DNA of 64,000 bases from Hypholoma sublateritium FD-334 SS-4 (GCA_000827495.1 KN817590.1:89229-153228), one strand, 5' to 3'; shown: positions 11,104-23,359, counted from the first letter of the stretch. Notes: generated from the letters alone by a model not told the origin. A program made the numbers and translations.

Positions 11104-12000
11104 CAAACTACGACAAATTTCTAGCACCATATCATACTACGGACTCGTCATCATGGAGCAGGTAGCAGGGTAGAGGCTAGCAAACGACGTAGTAGGTGTC
11201 GAACGACTTGTCGGAAAGGGCCGAGCGCTTGGGTGTAAAGAAGTGCTGTGTATTTACAGACTGCACACTGGCATGGCATATCCAAGGCATATCTATATTA
11301 AATTTCGCCGAAAATTTATAAGTTCTCGTATTTGAAGGATTTATACAAGCAGGCTCGCTCTGCGCATCTACTCGCTGTCTTAATTTATCGCTCCAATACC
11401 TCATTAGACCTCAAATTTTCGCTGAGAACGGGTATTTGGAGGACTCATTGACATCTAACGCGAACGGGTGACCGGATCGAGCGTATCTTCTACCAAACGT
11501 TTGACAGATACTAATAGCTATGCACTAGTCAAGCGATGTGTCATACGCCGAATTAATACCAGCCTGAGCGCTGATACTGTGCTCGTAGGCTTTATCCCGA
11601 GAGCACTCGGATCTGCATTAGAGAAGAGAAATCAATCGCAGCTCGGTTCAAGACCCATCATGAAGCGTCGGGCTTAGCTTGTATGCGTCTACTGCTTGCT
11701 CCACATCTACAGCGTGCGAAAACCAATTAAATGTCTCTGTATGTTTTAACTTTTACCGATCTAACCCACTAGAGCCTCAGTATGCGTCTTCTGCGTCGAA
11801 TTTCACACACAACATATGAAATCAGGGGAGTTAAGGCTTATAGAGCGTTATACACTCAGGCCTTCCTTGATGTAGCCTCATTGAATAGCCTTGAATAGCC
11901 CGCGGAAACTAGGAACTTGAAATATATTTTATGACATACCAACCTGTCGACAAACGCACACCTACATACGGACATGCATCAGAACGTGTTGCGGAGCATG

Positions 12001-13029
12001 CTACTTAACCTCGGACCATACTCGCTTCTCTAGTGTCCGGACATCGTCGATCTCGTCGAATGCGTTACACCTAACCATGACGGCTTCATTGAACGGCCGA
12101 CTCCGAGCGCTGCACGCGCGGCGAATTTCTTGGAGAACTGGACAGGTCACATTTCGCGACATGATGGCACAAAAAGAGCTCCTGCCCAGCTCGCAGGCGC
12201 AGATACATGGGTGGTGTGTCCAATGTGTGCGCGGGTGTGCGTGGCACGCGGGGTTCCACAGACCATTGAAAGCAGTAAGATATCCTGTCGGATGCGCATG
12301 GGGCCGCCAATCGCTTCGACTCCGAAGAAGGGACATAGGCAAATGAAAACATTGTTTCGTGCGCGAACAGACGTCTTCCAGTGATGCGCAAGGTTGGGCG
12401 CAGAACCCACGGTATGCACCCTGATGAAGAGGTAATTGTGTTTTGTTAGTGTTACACTGGATGACGACGGATCGAGATTTGATACTCATACGGTGGCCGA
12501 GGAACAATGGCAAACATAGTCTACTATCGATAACGCAAGCGCGGAAGCGCGTTGACCCCGGGTGGGGTGTAAAATAATGATATTGTGATACAAACACGCG
12601 GAAAGGATAACCGAGAATAAAAGAACGGCAATAATAATGAAAAAAGATCGGAGGGGCGGGAACAGAACAAAGCGGAAGGGGTTTTCGAATGAAATAGAAA
12701 GAAAAAGAAAGAGAGGGTGAGAAGAAAGGGAACACACTTTGCGCCATATGTCGACTATCTTTTAGGCGGCCCCACATGTCGGATATCTTGCTCGAATTTC
12801 TTGAAATGAAGACTACCTCCGGGGCCTCTGAACTTCGAGCATCTTGACCCCGCGGCCACGACCGCACCGGGACTCGGCCAGTCAACCCCTTTAGAGGGCT
12901 TCTACCTTCTACGTCACCAGCCACGGCCACCTCAATCGTCTCCCAGAGACGCGAGATGAGGGCATCCCAGCCCCGCCAGCGGTCGTGCTGCGCCGCGACC
13001 CCACGAAGTTTGCTTAATCCGTCCATCAC
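12001..13029 (-). other. Long ORF of doubtful coding status
   Basis: A 342-codon open frame runs without stop on the minus strand. Its 5' third (MDGLSKLRGVAAQHDRW, then EVVFISRNSSKISDMW) and its last 45 codons look protein-like. The middle is low-complexity, Phe/Ser-rich sequence read from a purine-rich + strand and could be an intron or non-coding. No domain is recognised. A GT...AG pair upstream (around 13050-13092) could add a 5' exon. It may be a decayed gene or a spliced gene whose structure I cannot settle. Confidence 0.25.
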
Positions 13030-15690
13030 AGCCGGGCTTCCCCGCCCAGAGCCGTCCTCATGGGAACTCGAGCATTACACCACTAGGTCTCTGGGGGCTG
13101 GTCGGACTTACGTCCGCCGGGAACCGGAGATGCCACTCTCAGCCCCATGACGCAGACTGCTTCAGATGCCAACGGGCTATCTAAGGCTCCGGACTGTCGT
13201 CGGCCTTTTTGATACATACCAGGTTCGAGCGTTTAAAAATTTGAGTCTTGACATATGGCGCCCGTGTGTTCGAGAGAAAGGGAACGTTAAGGGGGACAAG
13301 CGTCCGACAGAATTGAAGGTGGGAAAGGATTTAAGAGAGGAAAATTGGCTCGAGATACGAATTGATGGGGAACAGTGTAAGAAGGAGCAGAGACAGAGAG
13401 ACTGAAAAAACCTGCGACGATGGTTGATAAGATCGAGGGAGTTGAAAAGCAATTGAACTCACTAATTGAAAACCCGTGAAGCACTTGCAGGTATGGACAA
13501 GAACGATGACGAGGAAATGTAATGCGAATAAGAACGTTGCTGCGTTGAACATGACGTTGATGCGTGAGATTGAGGCAGAGTAGGAGACACGAGTAATGAT
13601 AACTTTTTGATAGAAGAACGAGCCTTTGGAGGGGAATGACGGCGGGGAGATTTTTCGGGAACAATTTCGGGACTTGAATGTAGGAGAAAGGCTGAGAAAG
13701 GGGACGTCTGTTTGGCGCTGGTGGTCTTGATTAATAACAGCGATTTAGAAATGGTGGAGGATTGGTAGAGGATGTCGAGGAGGATGAAAGACGGTAGGAA
13801 TATTGGGATGCGGTCGATAAAAAGTGCTGGGAAATAGATATGGATGGGGAAAATATTATGAATATGGCAAGAAATAAAGAGCGATGAGATTGATGACGGA
13901 TTTGGAGTCGGCGACGTTTGTCTAGGAAAAAGTCCAGGGAAAATTTGAAATGTGATGACCATAGGGGAAATGTGCTGGGATTTGTCGGTCAGCTCGAACG
14001 ACGAAATGCTACGAATTTATCAACATACCTGAACAAGAAGATCTACAAGCTGATAGGCGTTGTTGAGAAGACGGGCGAAAGGGTTTACAAGGGACCGGAC
14101 TGGAAGCGCTGTATCGATGATGCGACGTTGATTATACGTTACACTGCGACTGATAATTCAGTTCAATTTTAACCAAAAAAGTTAAACCAAGTCAGACCGA
14201 CCTAAATGACAGGACGTAGTGCACACGGTTGAGACAAGTAGATGACACAAGTGATGTTATGTGTCGGAAAATTTGATTTCGACACAGAACTACCCTCGGT
14301 GTCGACGGACTGATGAAAGAAGATAAACGGTAGCTCTTCAATACACGGACAATAAGCTACGGTAATGCATACCTGTTTATCGTCGTTCCGGGCCTTGTGG
14401 CGGCTGATCTCGAGTTGATCACTGGTCATTGGTGCAGGATGAGGCAGAGGGTCAACCCGTTAAACTAGGGCGAGAGTTGGCATTCAAGACACGGTCGATT
14501 CAAGAATATACGCACAATAGTAATACGCTGACCCTACGGTGGGTCGTGAACGATGAAACGTCCATGTTGGAACGATGACGATAAGGATGATGCGAACAAG
14601 GCTTGCGCGAAGTTGCGACTTGAGAGCCTGAACCAGATCGTCGCAGCCAGAAGGCAGGGAGAAACCAATGTAGTGGCGGTCGGAATTTCGAGAACGCAGG
14701 GTGAGCTGGGGGTTTATATAGCTGCTATAAGGTATGGTAGCGTTTGCCACCGAGGACCAGTCTAGACCGATTGAAAACGGAGTTCCGAGTACAAGCGTGA
14801 GGCTATGACAGGCCGGAATCTCTCAGGAGGTTGACTGACCTCGGCACTATTCAGCGGTTGCAATCTCCAAATCCGGTAAAAACCACCAAATGCGCTGAAA
14901 GCGTCTACGCGACAAATCTCCGATTGTTGAGGTTCTCATCGGCAGGCGTTTTGGTGGGTTGCCGTGGCGTGAGAGGGTACCAAGGTCCCATCGATTAGGA
15001 GTTGTTAAAAAAACCTGCGTGCGCAATGAGGCAAGCAGATAAGCAAGGAGTCACGACAGCATTGCGACTCGGAGATTGATGACCAGGAACGGTTGGGGTA
15101 CAGCAGCGCTCAATATTGGCGAAGCATTGAAGCCTCTAGACGCGCCGTGAATAGAAGTCAAGCCGCATAGTTTCTTTATTGGAAGAGGGTTGTGCTCATT
15201 GTGGCAAGGATCAAGCAGTCCCATTATCAAGCCAACCTGTTCGGGCATTCCCGGAACCACAGAGCGGAGATCCAAAGGTCCCTTGCACACCACCTTGTCA
15301 ACACCTTGTGCACACCCGATGCACACCTTTCTTCCGATTTCCGATACACCGTCTCTAGGTTGCTTGTCTCCGGGTTGCTTGACTTTCTATGCGTACTCTT
15401 TGGGATGTCCCCATCTGACAGAATACGCAACATAACACCACTTAACCAATTCCTCCTGGCTCCTGAGTCCTGAGTCCTGTGAATTTTTCTTGTCTGGGCA
15501 GACTACGCACCCCTTCGTCTCGCAACGAAGTATCTCTGTACTCCTTCCATTCGTATTCTCGAGCATTTCTGTTCTAGATATCAATTGGAACAGGAACTAA
15601 GCCGGAGGCAAGGTACAATGCCTGGGGCCAGTAGTCACTCGGCTCGGTCTGACCGCGCCAGCTTGAAAGGAGTCACTCGTTCACCAGTTA
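13030..15690. other. Gene-poor region, no gene recognised
   Basis: Purine-rich and AT-rich stretches hold only short ORFs. An 84-codon + frame at 13918-14172 and a 91-codon minus frame at 15051-15326 are the most protein-like, but neither shows a known motif. No repeats or RNA genes could be supported. Confidence 0.4.
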
Positions 15691-15699
15691 CTATCGATG

Positions 15700-16110
15700 G
15701 CACTGGACCCTCTCATGAGAATAAACGTCCCATCGCGTCAATCGTTTGTGGAGCAATTGGAACACAGCGGCGGACACACTCATGATGGACTAAATTTTCG
15801 CCCCTTCTGCATCCTTTGCGATTTCTATCTGTGGGCATATGACGCCCTTGTTTCTGATTATCTGCCGTCTAGATGTAGCTATGGCATTGAAATCCAAGGC
15901 TTTTATCTCGGGCGGCGCATAATCAGAACTCCGCCAAAGCTGAGATCCCCTCAATTCCCCTCGATAATACCACGCTATGAGTCATTGAAAGACTTAGAAC
16001 GTCCGAGCTGGTCTTTGCTGCGCATGAACTAGCATGAGGCTGGTAACAGACCAGAACCCTGCAATTTCTTAGCCGACCCAAGTTATCGGCGCTGATTGAG
16101 GCTGACACAG
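15700..16110 (-). pseudogene. Decayed paralog Y' of the 29.6-kb ORF
   Basis: This segment aligns along its length with the minus-strand ORF at 29.6-30.0 kb. Shared landmarks are CTCATGAGAATAAA, TTCTATCTGTGGGCA and GACGCCCTTGTTTCTG. In the matching frame it carries several stop codons where the other copy is open, so it is a pseudogene of the same unknown family. It lies about 1.9 kb downstream of FunK1 kinase A, and the other copy lies directly downstream of FunK1 copy B. Confidence 0.6.
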
Positions 16111-16140
16111 AGCGAAAACGAGACAAGACAGCGAACAAAT

Positions 16141-18058
16141 ATGGCCAACTCGTCAAAATCTACATAAGCTGAGTCTCTTCTGACTCTCCCCTTTTTTCAA
16201 ACGACCACCACCCGCCTTTGTCGAACTGGCGATGGTCAATCTTCCTCTGCCAATTTGCAGTCTACGCCGCGCCATGCTCTCAACACCAGCTCCGACGATG
16301 GAACCCGCTTCGTCGGACATCAAGTAGATGCATGCACGGCATTGCCTCCTTAGGGAGCTTCAAAGTACGCAGTCTCCCATATCCTAGATTCCAATTTATT
16401 CAACCTCTCGCGTTAGAGCACCGGCCCTCCTTCACGAGTGGCGTACCATATACCATACCACCGGCAACCACCCCGCCGTTCGTCCTTGACGTTGACAATG
16501 TCATCTTGTCCTGGGCGGCCCGCGGAGGTGCATGACTGTGTTAGGTGCTCACAGCGTTGCAGGAATCGCGGTGGCCAATTGTAAGCTCGATCACTTCACA
16601 GCCCTCTCTCAGCTGCTAACCATTCGGCGTGCAGGAGCCCGTCTCACGCCGGTAGCCACTCCGCCCTTCCTCTTGACGTCGGTCGTTGCATCGACCGTCC
16701 TGGTTATCATCGATGTCGTATCTCATTTTGAGATCGTCGGTTATATCTCAGGTGGTGCATTGCTGCATATTGTATGTCTATTCATTGGATACCAATCGTC
16801 AACATGCTAACCCTTTGCCCGTGAATCAGCATATCGCCTAGCACCATCCACTATTTTACTTTATTGGTACGTCGTTGCTGATCCCTTCCTTTGCTGTCGT
16901 TGACGCTCGCTCTTTCACAGGGTACCCGGATTCCTCATACACAAGGGTCGATCGTGTGGCTTTCGAAGAATATCTCGAAGCCACAGCCCAACTATCTTTA
17001 TACTTTCTCTTTTTTTTCTTCTTTCGTCTCGTCTCTGTCTTATTCGTTCGCATCACACATCTCGCTTATTGGCGTGGATTTTTTTTCTGTTGCGGTTGGG
17101 TAGAAATTCCGGACCACCAGCCACGCTCAAGAAGATCACAATTGCTGAAGACCTGTCTGTTATCTGTGCTCGCAAGCGATCATTCTGCACCGTCGAGTAT
17201 ACTCCGGTGTGGAATGTGAACGTATGGGAACCCTCGAGTGCATGATAATTCGTGCTCGTGAAGACTTCCCAAGCGACGATTCGGCCCATCCTCCGGGGCG
17301 GAATATGTATGCGGGAGATGGCTCAAAGGTGCCTGCTCGAACCTATGATAATTCGGGCTCTCGAGTAGGCGCCTTTTCGAGCTCTATTCCACTCTCATCC
17401 TCCGGGGTGGAATAATGTGTCAACACGGAGAAGGCTGCTCGTTTTCGTCCGAATTCCGACTCGAGCAGCGGCAACTTGAATCTGCAACACGGCTGGTGCG
17501 CCAACGAAGGGTGGATGGTCTGGTTTTTGTTGTTGTTTCTCTTGTGCACTTCTCCGGCACCTCATTGCCTTATAGATTTGCTGGAGCGTGACCTGGCGTG
17601 CAATCATCGCAAACGCGTAAAGCATTTGTCGGTGCGAAAGCCTAGATCAGACTGCCTACTAATTACATAAATTAAAACCGGCCCAAAATCAAATCTTTTC
17701 TTCTTTTGGTTCCCTTATTTTTCGTGTGAGGCCAACACCGCAAGTGAGATTGTGATATTTGAAATGCAATGATTTAAGGACTAGCGCGATGCCATTCGGC
17801 CCTGACAGTGACTATATTCAAAGGTCAACAACAGGTGTATCCTTGCGCACTGAGTGTTACCCTGAACCACCTCTCATGAAGATAGATATATTTTCAAAAA
17901 AAAAAAACAGGCAGCGAATTTACAAAGTGTACATATGTAGTGCAATGAGAACAGTATAGTACAGTGCAGGTAGATAACTTAGATGATCGATGTCGGACTA
18001 CTAGTAGTGATATGTAAATAAGGGAACAATATGAGAGGAAGATCTATCAGCGAGATAC
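16141..18058. other. Intergenic region downstream of FunK1 kinase A
   Basis: No gene could be recognised. Near 17280-17410 there is a short duplicated motif (CATCCTCCGGGG[C/T]GGAATA at about 17288 and 17396) within locally repeated sequence. The ORFs in this interval have no family features. Confidence 0.4.
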
Positions 18059-20702
18059 TTATTCTTCGATATCCTCGGAGGTGCCATAGCTAGTGCTCAG
18101 AGAGGAACCCTGAGATGCACGAGTCTCGTAGCGATGTTTGCGCTTCTTCATGGAAGAAGCGCTCAGATCGTCGTCATCAACACTGTCGGAACGTCGCTTT
18201 CCTTGCCTGCGCCGCCCTGGAGGGGGCACCGCCGGGACTGCGAAATTGCCCACTGTAGGTGTTTGGGCAGGATCGGGAATATGTTTACCCTCCGTCTCAG
18301 GGGGTTCCGATTCCACAGCCTTGATAGCTTCGTCGACATATCCTAAGACAGTGTTGTAAGCCGCGGACGACGTAGACTTCAGTTCCATGAGGGTTGGAAC
18401 TGGTTTGCCTTTGGAAAGCGCACGCCTGTTATGCGCGTCGGCGAAGAAACGAGCGAGCTGAGCCATAAGCGAGTCGAACACTGCGCCGAAATACGGTGTT
18501 GCGCGGTAGGTGATATCGAAAACCCAGGTAATCACGCTAAGCTTGGCTCTGAGTGCATTTCTGGGGTCCGCGGATTCCCATTGTTTCAAATCATCCGGGA
18601 ATTCGACGAGTTTCTGTCCTGGTCCAGCGAAGCCACACGTAATCCAGCAGAGAACGTAGAAAAAAGATTCGAGGTCGTCCATATAATCATGTGGTTTGCA
18701 CGTAGTGCCGGCGGCGGGATTATAACTCAGAAGCACGTTTATGGATTGAAATGCGCGTGTTCTCTGGAGCGCAGGACAACTAAGTCAGAAAACGAAAGCG
18801 TTTGGGGAAGACTTCATCATACCGTTTTGAAATCGAGCCCGTACAGGCTTTCGTTGCGATCAATACGAATGGCCAAATCAAGATCGATAACAAGCCCGAG
18901 ATTCTTTTCTTTCAGTGGGTCAGCACCAAGGAGTATGTTGTTGACGCTAATGTCGCGGTGGAGGATATTATTGTTCCAAAGATTTTGGTGGCCTGGACAA
19001 GTATTAAGCATGTGTGACGATGTGAAGCGCATTATCACTTACCACATATGGCGTCGCGAAAAGCGTGCAAGAGCTGAAGACGTGTTTTCGTCGCGGTCAA
19101 TACGAATGGCCAGATCGAGATCGATCACAAGCCCGCTATTCTTTTCTTTGAGTGGGTCTGAACCGAGGAGTATGTTGTTGATGCTAATGTCGCGGTGAAG
19201 GATATTATTGTTCCAAAGATTTTGGTGGCCTGGCCAAAAATTAAGCATGTGCGATGATGTGAAGCGCATTATCACTTACCACATATGGCGTCGCGGAAGG
19301 CGTATAAGAGCTGAAGACGTGTTTGAAAAGTTTCGATGGATCGCCCATGGCAATACAAAAGCATGCGAGACAAGATGCGATCACGAAACACCTGCTTCAG
19401 ATGACTTGGTAGGCGTTTCGGGAGCCCTCGTAGCTTAGAAATGGAGGAAATTTCGTCTTCGAATGCCTTCATCTGACCAACGCCATCGAGTCCGTCGACT
19501 TCTTGTAGAAACTCCCATTCAGCAACCCTCTTTATATATCTCCAAGCGTCTTTGATGATGAATAAGACACCGTCGCTCTTGACGAGCCAACAGCAAGTAC
19601 CACGCCCTCTAATCGCCCGCTGATCGAAAACAGGTTCGGTGTTCTCTAAGCGGTAAGTAGTGGTGGCTTGCGTTTCAGAATCGCGCATTTCGATGAACCG
19701 TTCACCGTTCTTCCAGTATATGGATTGGTCAAATCCAACAAATTCAGGTTTATCCGACGAGGCCCCTAGAATAAACTTGACGAAGGTTTTGGGGTCCTTG
19801 TGTATGTTGACCGGCGAGGAGTAGTGCACTCCATCTCGGGCGAACGCGTAGAGTCTGACTTCACTCGGGGAGCCGGTGAGAACGTTGACGAGATGGCGAT
19901 TTGCTTGCTGTCGGAAGATCTGTCTGGTATACCATCAATATCTCAGAGGAGAACACGATAGAATTATGTGCACTCACCTCGCGTATACCGCGATTTGAGT
20001 TAGGTTCCCTTTTGCGCTGAACGTATTTTCTGTCTTGATTGCGAATGGAGCGGCAGTCATACGATAACTGGGTGCTGCATCGGGGTCAACATATGGGAAA
20101 CTGTCGCGGGTTTTTGTGTCGGGAACAAGAGCTTGGAAACATATGTCGGGGCAGGTCGACAGATCAGGAATCTTCGGGCAAGACCCATCAGCTGGAGTGT
20201 CGCCAGGCATGGGGTACTTGGTCCCGCTTACCTCCTTGTGTGACATATTCTTGCCATGAGTGTCGATGGCGACACGCTTCTCCGATAAGCCAAAGTAGTT
20301 GATGACCTTGTTACAGATATCAACGTAAGAGCCATAGACCGATCCCTCAGAGAGCGTGGTATTTTGAGGAATCTTCCACTGCTTTGTCCTTCTGTTATAC
20401 AAACCGCACTTCTTGATAAATTCTTCGATTGCGTCATCAGTAGCTATGTTATGAGAAGCGCGGTCTGCTAGTCTCTTGTCTTCGTAAGAGCACGAGGCAA
20501 ACTCTGGATCGATGTCCGAGGTATGGTCCCTGACAGTCGGATAACCATGCTCCGATCCTTGTGAACTCGCAGACCGCATGCCGCCATATGGTGTTCCCAG
20601 TTCTGGAGGTATCGAGGAGGAATGATGACTCTTCTGAGGAATCTTTGGTGCGCTCGCTTTCTCCGCTTCAGAATCAAGGGTGGAGGCAAGAAACTCAGAC
20701 AT
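18059..20702 (-). CDS. FunK1-family protein kinase A
   Basis: Exons 19978-20702, 19280-19923, 18823-18992 and 18059-18763 give 747 aa in frame. This path skips the duplicated exon at 19043-19229. The N-terminal 240 aa are Ser-rich with a small helical segment (LADRASHNIATDDAIEEFI). The kinase domain begins near FVKFILGASSDKPEFVGFD. It has IYWKNGERF, GRGTCCWLVKS and FIIKDAW (candidate ATP-binding Lys), the catalytic loop LHRDISVNNILL, VIDLDLAIRI in the DFG position, and RAFQSINVL. The FunK1 signature MDDLESFFYVLCWI follows. The C-terminus ends in a basic tail (MKKRKHRYETR), a likely nuclear signal. FunK1 kinases are a fungal family expanded in basidiomycetes, with substrates mostly unknown. 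All catalytic residues are present, so the gene is probably functional if the duplicate exon is skipped. Confidence 0.88.
18851..19324 (-). repeat. 237-bp tandem duplication inside FunK1 A
   Basis: Two adjacent units (18851-19087 and 19088-19324) are near-identical by eye. Each contains the 3' end of exon 2 with its GTAAGT donor, the following intron with its acceptor, and the catalytic-loop exon start (HQNLWNNNILHRDIS). The duplication therefore adds an extra copy of the catalytic-loop exon. Confidence 0.85.
19043..19229 (-). other. Duplicate catalytic-loop exon of FunK1 A, frame-breaking
   Basis: The exon has an intact acceptor and donor and encodes GHQNLWNNNILHRDISINN onward to AIRIDRDE, then runs into the duplicated exon-2 tail in a different frame. 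Joining it to either following exon gives an early stop (TGA directly when joined to exon 4). A full-length kinase requires this exon to be skipped. Confidence 0.75.
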
Positions 20703-21569
20703 GATCAGACGAGGATATAGAAATGAAAATGGGGCGAAGTACCTATGGCCCTGCGTGTCTGGACTTCATACGAAATCACTTGACCAAGGTGGCCGAAATT
20801 GTGGCTCGCGGAGACAGTGAATGAGTACGATACACTTTTGGTTATAGTTCAAGACAATGCTGGGCCTCGAGCTGACGTTGAGCCACTGACAACGCGCCGC
20901 ACGGCGTAGGTAGGACATGTGACCGTGACGACAGATTAAACCGCGGGCCGGTGGCCGTGGATTCGTCTCGAAGCCGCGGCTCGATACTGGTGTCCTTTGC
21001 AAAAAATTAGAAAATAAATCGAAAAAGAAGGAAGCCGAAAAAGGAAAGAGGAGGAAAGAGGGGAAAGAAAGGAGAGAGAGTCCTCGTCAGCCATTTGTTC
21101 TATCTATGCCAAAAGCCCTCGGCGAGATGCTCTGTGTCGGCTCCATTGATAACAGGGTCAAATCTGTAAATAGATTGACGTGCGACGTGAACCGGTTCAA
21201 CATATGGGATACTCGCTTATTGCTCGCCAAAATACCACGTCCCTGGCCAATTCCACTATTTTCTCTTTACGGAAAATACAGCGCACTGGCTCACGATACT
21301 CGCTTAGAGACGTGAGTTTGAACTGCTCCGGCGTAGTTGTTCCCGCGCCAGTGTGCCCGCCACCTGCAGCCTGCTAGCGGCCGGCAGGGTTTTCTGACTT
21401 CTTGCCTACATTTCTCATGCTTGTGAAGAGCTCGCGCTCTGCTTTCGGCTGGCGTATATATTAGAAAAATAGTTATGATACATGTATTCTACACTCAGTA
21501 GTAAAATGTACTATGGTCTACAAAATTATAAGATATTTATATTACCTGTTGTGTAGTGCAAATGACTAT
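20703..21569. other. Upstream region of FunK1 A
   Basis: Purine-rich tract (about 21005-21085) and AT-rich sequence. No gene recognised. Confidence 0.4.
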
Positions 21570-22227
21570 TTACTCCCAACCTTCAGAACATGTTTTATCC
21601 GGTCTCTTTGTATTCCGACCTCTACAATCTCCCTTCCCACAGTCGCGACATGTATTCTTGCAGTTGGACACCCTCTGACTCCCTGGGCAACCCGGTTGCG
21701 CGCACTTTCGACATGTGCGTGACTTCCGAACCTTGTTCGGCACACGCGAGGTTTGTAATTGGTGTGCGACTCGCCGTCGAGCGATTTCTTCAGCAACTTC
21801 GCGTGGGGCTGGATATTGGGGTAAGGTCGAGTGGTGTCGCGATGACGGAATGGGACTGTGCATAGATGATGACTCTGCGTTGGCAGAGTCGCTCGGCTGA
21901 TTTGACAGCAACAGCGAGGCTCTCTGGGTGGCCACCATATTGGCAGATGGTGCAGTTATGGGAACTGGGTTGAAACCCATGGTGACAGAGTTCCGCTCTG
22001 GAGATTTTTGAAGAACAGGCGGTGCTTTTACCAAGCGCAACGGATCACGAGCGGCTTCGTTGATGGGACTGACGTTCAATGTCACCATCCAATGTGCGTG
22101 ATATGTCTTCAACTGCTCCAGGCTATAGCTGGGAATTAAGCAGTGTGTTGGGTGACATGCTTTGCGACGTACCTGCAGTGTCCATAAATCCATCGTCATT
22201 CACAGGCGAGCTGCCAGGTGCGGACAT
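21570..22227 (-). CDS. Cys-rich putative zinc-binding protein
   Basis: The open frame ends with a dense cysteine cluster: RKCAQPGCPGSQRVSNCKNT, then CRDCGKGDCRGRN and a final KTC. The spacing suggests two or more zinc knuckles of the C-x2-C-x4-C type. Upstream are SYSLEQLKTYHAHW, which looks like a folded start, and a Ser/Pro-rich linker with RRVAHQLQTSRVPNKVRK. A start at MSAPGSSPVND (ATG at 22227) followed by an intron ending near 22137 is plausible, but the phase only works with a weak donor. I do not recognise the family. Similar Cys-rich tails are common in basidiomycete genomes, some next to transposons, and that is only a resemblance. Confidence 0.5.
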
Positions 22228-22313
22228 GGTACCACGTCGTATGTTGACTTGTTTCAAACTTAATTATAACTGGACATTTTTTTTGAGCTGCTGAAAGCTA
22301 TCAAGAAGGTTGA

Positions 22314-22505
22314 TCTTACATAAATAGTGGCCACGAGAGGATATACAAAGACTACGGCGGCAGCGAGAGCATTGGAACGAGCAGCACGGTAGCCTTTAGC
22401 GAGGACAGTGAGGGCAACTCCAATGAGCGCGCCGACGTCGAACATCGCTGAGCGGAGTTTACCTAATGCTGTGCGTATTTCAAACTCAGTATCAGAATCG
22501 GTATC
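22314..22505 (-). CDS. Possible exon with hydrophobic segment
   Basis: A 192-nt open segment is bounded by a clear acceptor (CTTTGCAG) and donor (GTAAGATC) on the minus strand. It reads EIRTALGKLRSAMFDVGALI and continues into a hydrophobic, Ala-rich helix ending VYPLVATIY. It may belong to the same gene as the Cys-rich frame downstream, but the phases of the exons in between could not be reconciled. Confidence 0.3.
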
Positions 22506-22579
22506 TGCAAAGCACATAAGTATCGAGCCGAAGCCGCAGCTCTACTCAAGGGGTACGCACCGGCAAATTCCGGCACACG

Positions 22580-22605
22580 ATGTAGGGGGAGGGGGGGGGG
22601 TCCCC
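22580..22605. repeat. G-run (left edge of repeat island)
   Basis: A G-rich run with a pure stretch of about ten G lies in the same orientation as another at about 25551-25571. Confidence 0.4.
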
Positions 22606-22969
22606 ATCAGCTTATTTCTAAAATAAATTATGTGGTATTTTTTAGTCTGGAATGGTCCAGAACACTATGTTTTGTGTTCGGAATATCTTCTATCTGTCTG
22701 TACAGTGCTTTTTTGACAATATTTGAGCGAATCAGACATTTTTGATAGGGTAATGCTTAGTAATCTTCTATGATTGATCGATTGTCCATATGCAGTCGTA
22801 CGCTTGCGCCCAATACTCAATATCACGACGCGCCAGAACAATTCCGACGAATTTCCCAGTACGCGGCCGTTGCGGCCCCTGTCCCTACAGGCCCGTCGCC
22901 ATTGAAAAAGCGAAAGGCGGCCGCTGTACATGGGGAGCCTCTTGTGGACCTCTCGATGATGTGCTCGGA

Positions 22970-23090
22970 TGACACCTGCGGCAAGTTCATCGAACACCAT
23001 AGTATGTCCACCCCATGTATGAAACCTCAGCAACAAGCGCAAATGCCCGATGGAAGAGCCATGGTAGCAAGCGCAGATGGAAGCTGAGTG
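22970..23090 (-). pseudogene. Decayed PHD-like finger fragment, left copy
   Basis: On the minus strand this segment reads ALPSGICACC, a stop, then GFIHGVD. This matches, codon for codon, the start of the finger ORF at 25.2 kb, where the stop is a Trp codon. About 80 bp are shared. The nonsense change marks this copy as dead. Confidence 0.5.
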
Positions 23091-23359
23091 CTTCATATAC
23101 AAGGCCCTTCATGGTCTGCACTCCCTTCCATCGTGCCATAGACTTCCATCAGTCTGGCGTTGAATGCCTTCATTCATGGGGATCTCTCCATGGAATACCG
23201 CGCGATTCATTTCGTACCTTCACAGCCACACCAGTCATGACCTGGGGCATCTATAGCTACATAGCTCAGTATTATGTTCAATCTGAGATGCTTTTCCTCA
23301 TACGCCACTGATCATGACCCCTTAGTATTATTTAATAATTTGGGTAAAATATCAGTGAC

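Larger units (their letters stand above)
7900..11670. repeat. Tandem duplication carrying ice-binding genes
   Basis: Two units of about 1.6 kb, roughly 7900-9550 and 9990-11670, align by eye from the 3' flank of each gene through all exons and introns into about 600 bp of upstream sequence. A recognisable shared upstream stretch is CTAATAGCTA-type sequence near 9390 and 11510. The period is about 2.09 kb, with about 440 bp of unshared sequence between the units. Confidence 0.75.

Noticed and set aside
13462..13962. 166-codon minus-strand ORF rich in Ser, Ile and Phe
   Set aside because: It is the reading of a purine-rich + strand stretch. Low complexity, no domain, no partner exons.
19043..19229. 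Duplicate FunK1 A exon as a true mutually exclusive exon
   Set aside because: Including it in place of the other copy gives TGA at the next junction, so it cannot make an alternative full kinase.
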